Shown: piece after piece, positions 5,901 to 6,788 of the stretch
How the letters are laid out: each line of letters starts with the position of its first letter
Numbering within the stretch: position 1 is the stretch's first letter
Assembly (NCBI GenBank): GCA_002367305.1
Contig: DFBG01000064.1
Coordinates: 1-6,788, forward strand
Reading direction: 5' to 3'
DNA from: Actinobacteria bacterium UBA3086
GTDB taxonomy: Bacteria > Actinomycetota > Coriobacteriia > Anaerosomatales > UBA3086
DNA length: 6,788 nucleotides
Notes under the pieces: model-generated
Databases searched by the model: none
The model's input: only the letters and a program-made list of their open reading frames with translations
What the model was told of the DNA's origin: nothing
Position numbers and translations under genes: made by a program

Positions 5901-6787
5901 TACTGGGAGCCGTGGACGTTGTGGCACGTCACGCAGTTGATGCAACTTGTGTTGGGCCCGCTCCAATCAGCAGACCAGCGGAACTGGTTCAAGAAACCCA
6001 AATGGAACGTGTGCATGTTGTAGAACCACTTGTCGCGTACGCTGGAGTAGTACCCGGCATCCTTCCAGAAGTTCGTACGCCGATCCGAGGCGTTCTCGTT
6101 CACGAATGGATACGGGTCGTGGCATCCGGATTGGGTGCACAGTCGGTAGTTGTCGGCGCTGTTAGATACGTTGCCTCCCGGCCACGGTACGAGCATCGGG
6201 TCATCCCCGTCGACCAAGTCCAACCGGTAGTCGGTGCGGTAGTCGTCAGGCGTATCTGTGCCCACGAACGACCGGCTCTCCCCGTCGATGTGAGGCTGCG
6301 AGTAGTCATGGCAGTCGCCACATTCCAGTCCCGCACCGGTGTCGAACCCGTTGGAGGGGATGGTTTCTGAGGCGGCCAGGCCGTGTCCGGTCTCATAGAA
6401 GCCCCAGCCGGTGCCGTAGATGTAGCCCTCATCCTCATTGCCGGCGACAGGCGGAGCGTACACGCCGTCTATCAACGAGGGCTCCTCGCCGACTACGTCC
6501 GAATCCCCATCGTGGCATCCCACGCACCAGCGTTCCTTGCCTGGCGACACGGTCGATGTGGTCTCGTAGACGTGGCTTACCCAGTTGTCCTTGGCTCCCA
6601 CTGACTGCTCTCCAGACGGAGCCGGCTCTGGCTCGACACCGTTGTATGACCCTCCGGGTGAGTGGCATGTGTCGCACACATCAGTCTCATCCAGCTCAAT
6701 GCGACCAGAGTCGTCGGAATCCGTTCCGGATGCGAACTTGGGAAAGGCATCCTCCTCGTGGCAGTCGGTGCACTCCATTTCGCCCGG
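2921..6787 (-). CDS. Giant mosaic multiheme surface protein (heme, Ca-loop modules, beta-helix, C-terminal anchor), 5'-truncated
   Basis: The frame is open to the window edge (P-G-E before the Met at 6778), and that Met is followed at once by CTDCH with no signal peptide, so the true start lies outside. Residues are numbered from that Met. (1) 1-360 is a multiheme domain: CXXCH at 3, 35, 85, 153, 282 and 356, plus CTQSGCH (CX4CH) at 214-220. (2) 379-757 holds three tandem modules of 122-125 residues, each with an Asp-rich calcium-type loop. (3) About 761-1120 is a right-handed beta-helix with FxxN and GGA[ILV] repeats and one Cys per turn. (4) 1131-1172 resembles the Asp/Gly-rich closing segment often seen after such helices (DIDGDDRPQDSGYDIGSDE). 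(5) 1225-1257 is a Pro/Ser/Ala-rich linker. (6) 1258-1276 is a hydrophobic segment with a short tail holding K1277 and R1285. It is inferred to be exported, c-heme-loaded and anchored at its C-terminus on the cell surface. It overlaps the downstream cytochrome gene by 17 bases. I recognise no named homologue. The domain calls are firm for heme and beta-helix, and weaker for the middle modules' fold. Confidence 0.9.
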   Translation of the reverse strand, partial: PGEMECTDCHEEDAFPKFASGTDSDDSGRIELDETDVCDTCHSPGGSYNGVEPEPAPSGEQSVGAKDNWVSHVYETTSTVSPGKERWCVGCHDGDSDVVGEEPSLIDGVYAPPVAGNEDEGYIYGTGWGFYETGHGLAASETIPSNGFDTGAGLECGDCHDYSQPHIDGESRSFVGTDTPDDYRTDYRLDLVDGDDPMLVPWPGGNVSNSADNYRLCTQSGCHDPYPFVNENASDRRTNFWKDAGYYSSVRDKWFYNMHTFHLGFLNQFRWSADWSGPNTSCINCVTCHNVHGSQYLGMIQDGSLISDTVTRTPGLKMWYLDDEVSAWEGNPTPPNPEDVTLAMSDGWIWSPGTAGNLCLGCHGGLNTSDKPRTLWQDYGLAPVLAWAGASGYEDDGVNPDGASTDGTVIFKINYADGNNDAPLYVTLLLDLNADGDFGDVGETMLMTAEIPGDSTYYNGNTYSITLTPAKAGDDQLDYRFEASDGVTGVSSSPTRTLTVENADPELLWTRDVGYFSDGVTPNSGTTAITDYEFRIAYRDGDGEGPVGGAPSLRIDKNDDGDYEDAGESILMTDLGDPSVESGKRYNQITTLTRMSDDTLTYYFEGSDGTTLTQSEVATVTVLQDINLAPSLDWTGEAEYADDGVNPDRQAATKPFTFRVTYTDANNDAPGVKQVWIDLDDDGVYEAGERFVMDDLVSADNPDMIDGDYSNGEIFAKTVNVPFPDAPGDGTLNYCFYYEDDNAAAAAGIQGTDRNLTVYTALYVPSEYATIQLAVMAANTSDTVLVDDGTYDGFAFHNRDITVESVNGPASTTIEESGGVAVNFDYYLSNPSDSTVSGFTIQNSNYGVFSNLSIANIENCIIDGNAIGVYAQNGARGPVTIDGCTISNSTDVGIRTTNNTIDLRVYDTLFQDNSNTTNGSCLRESGGVSTFIGCIFDGNSTSGQGGALFFTSQADAHISDCEFTNNTSGAEGGAIYFWGNVDGTNAWIDRCVFAGNSAANGGAVYTGMGDYEITNCTFSGNLALGQGGGLYTAFIGHPTITNCTFSGNRAASGGGIYSTTSYELLQIHNCVLWSNESSETANDQIDGEYLTTVEVQYTDIAQTFTLFNNQIGNIHTDPYFVNPVAASNAPTSTGDYHLQGVSPCEGQASAAYSPTDDIDGDDRPQDSGYDIGSDEIRAPAADTSLSRRLSGWSRTINDSLPSLSDWSELGVTPLSRPEDELAMLVTLASQPADGEPSVPADSRTTSAPDTQPLAPAPSGSIPPAVPLAAGMASLIALGWKGVLHVLQR
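2946..2952 (-). promoter_or_regulatory. Ribosome binding site deciding the heptaheme cytochrome start
   Basis: On the - strand GGAAAGG ends 8 bases before the ATG at 2937-2935. It sits inside the 3' coding end of the upstream gene. The alternative ATG at 2916 has no purine-rich site at useful spacing, only CTAGCCGG. This favours 2937 and implies translational coupling with the upstream gene. Confidence 0.5.
2951..3010 (-). other. C-terminal hydrophobic anchor of the mosaic protein
   Basis: Residues 1257-1276 read S-I-P-P-A-V-P-L-A-A-G-M then a hydrophobic run to W1276. They follow a Pro/Ala/Ser linker and precede a nine-residue tail with K1277 and R1285. The layout resembles a C-terminal membrane anchor or a sortase-like tripartite signal, but there is no LPXTG and no clear PEP motif. 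The same DNA carries the ribosome binding site for the next gene. Confidence 0.6.
3617..3988 (-). repeat. Pmp-like FxxN / GGA[ILV] beta-helix repeats (protein-level)
   Basis: Five consecutive turns alternate FxxN (FDGN 933, FTNN 960, FAGN 990, FSGN 1015, FSGN 1042) with GG[AG][ILV][YF] (942, 969, 998, 1024, 1050), at a period of about 25-30 residues. This pairing is the hallmark of chlamydial polymorphic membrane protein repeats and related bacterial parallel beta-helices. Turns before this block (C857, C881) and after it (C1067) continue the helix without GGA. Confidence 0.85.
4508..5644 (-). repeat. Three tandem calcium-loop beta-sandwich-like modules (protein-level repeat)
   Basis: Three diverged copies start at about residues 379, 501 and 626. 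Each opens with a Pro and a Trp (W384, W506, W631; periods 122 and 125), then Y-x-x-DGV-x-P. A strand follows with YADGNNDAP, YRDGDGEGP or YTDANNDAP, and then an Asp-rich loop: DLNADGDFGDVGE (428-440), DKNDDGDYEDAGE (553-565), DLDDDGVYEAGE (675-686). Each closes with a YxFEASDG/YYFEGSDG/YCFYYEDD strand and a Thr/Val strand. The third loop is exactly 12 residues with Asp at 1, 3, 5 and Glu at 12, as in an EF-hand loop. An Ig/cadherin-like fold that stiffens with calcium is inferred. Confidence 0.75.
5699..6778 (-). other. Multiheme domain of the mosaic protein (seven heme motifs visible)
   Basis: Residues 1-360 carry CTDCH 3-7, CDTCH 35-39, CVGCH 85-89, CGDCH 153-157, CTQSGCH 214-220, CVTCH 282-286 and CLGCH 356-360. 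Non-motif His H69, H132, H163, H256, H259 and H289 are candidate distal ligands: six for seven hemes, and the missing N-terminus could supply more. CVTCH is preceded by another Cys (C279), giving CxxCxxCH. The region is also rich in Trp and Tyr (for example W316-Y317, W346), which is common where hemes are packed with few other core residues. Confidence 0.88.
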
Positions 6788-6788
6788 C

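Noticed and set aside
6776..6778. ATG at 6778 as the true start of the giant protein
   Set aside because: It is followed immediately by a heme motif with no signal peptide, although c-type cytochromes must be exported. The frame is also open to the window edge.

Overview
The window is almost fully coding and is split between two convergent gene blocks. Codon use and base composition indicate a GC-rich bacterium: a hand-counted 60-base sample is about 67% GC in purB and about 62% in the heme-coding region. Multiheme c-type cytochromes point to an anaerobe or facultative anaerobe that exchanges electrons with something outside the cytoplasm. The large cytochrome ends in a C-terminal hydrophobic anchor, and no outer-membrane porin or PEP-CTERM-type tail is seen. 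This would fit a high-GC Gram-positive lineage such as a deep-branching Actinomycetota (Coriobacteriia-like), but that placement is inference only. Nothing in the window is a definitive taxonomic marker.

Left block, + strand (2-1781). It begins inside purB (adenylosuccinate lyase, about 70 N-terminal codons missing). After a single base comes a 224-residue FMN nitroreductase-fold protein. This is not a generic nitroreductase: it aligns along its length with iodotyrosine deiodinase (IYD) and keeps, at identical spacing, the Glu/Tyr/Lys triad that IYD uses to hold the amino-acid part of halotyrosine. The two genes look translationally coupled.

Right block, - strand (6787-1792). Two overlapping genes form an operon read right to left. 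The first is truncated at its N-terminus by the window edge and is a mosaic surface protein of at least 1288 residues. It carries seven heme-binding motifs (six CXXCH and one CX4CH), then three tandem ~122-125-residue beta-sandwich-like modules each with a DxDxDG-type calcium loop. These are followed by a right-handed beta-helix with Chlamydia-Pmp-like FxxN/GGA[ILV] repeats, a Pro/Ser-rich linker and a C-terminal hydrophobic segment. The second gene overlaps its 3' end and encodes an exported heptaheme cytochrome, possibly a lipoprotein. Together they could place at least 14 hemes at the cell surface: a long anchored hemoprotein with calcium-stiffened and adhesin-like parts, and a smaller partner. 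A role in extracellular electron transfer or surface attachment is inference.

The two blocks meet tail to tail with only 10 bases between stop codons and no clear terminator. I see no tRNA, rRNA, CRISPR array, insertion sequence or non-coding stretch over 300 bases. Promoters of both blocks lie outside the window.
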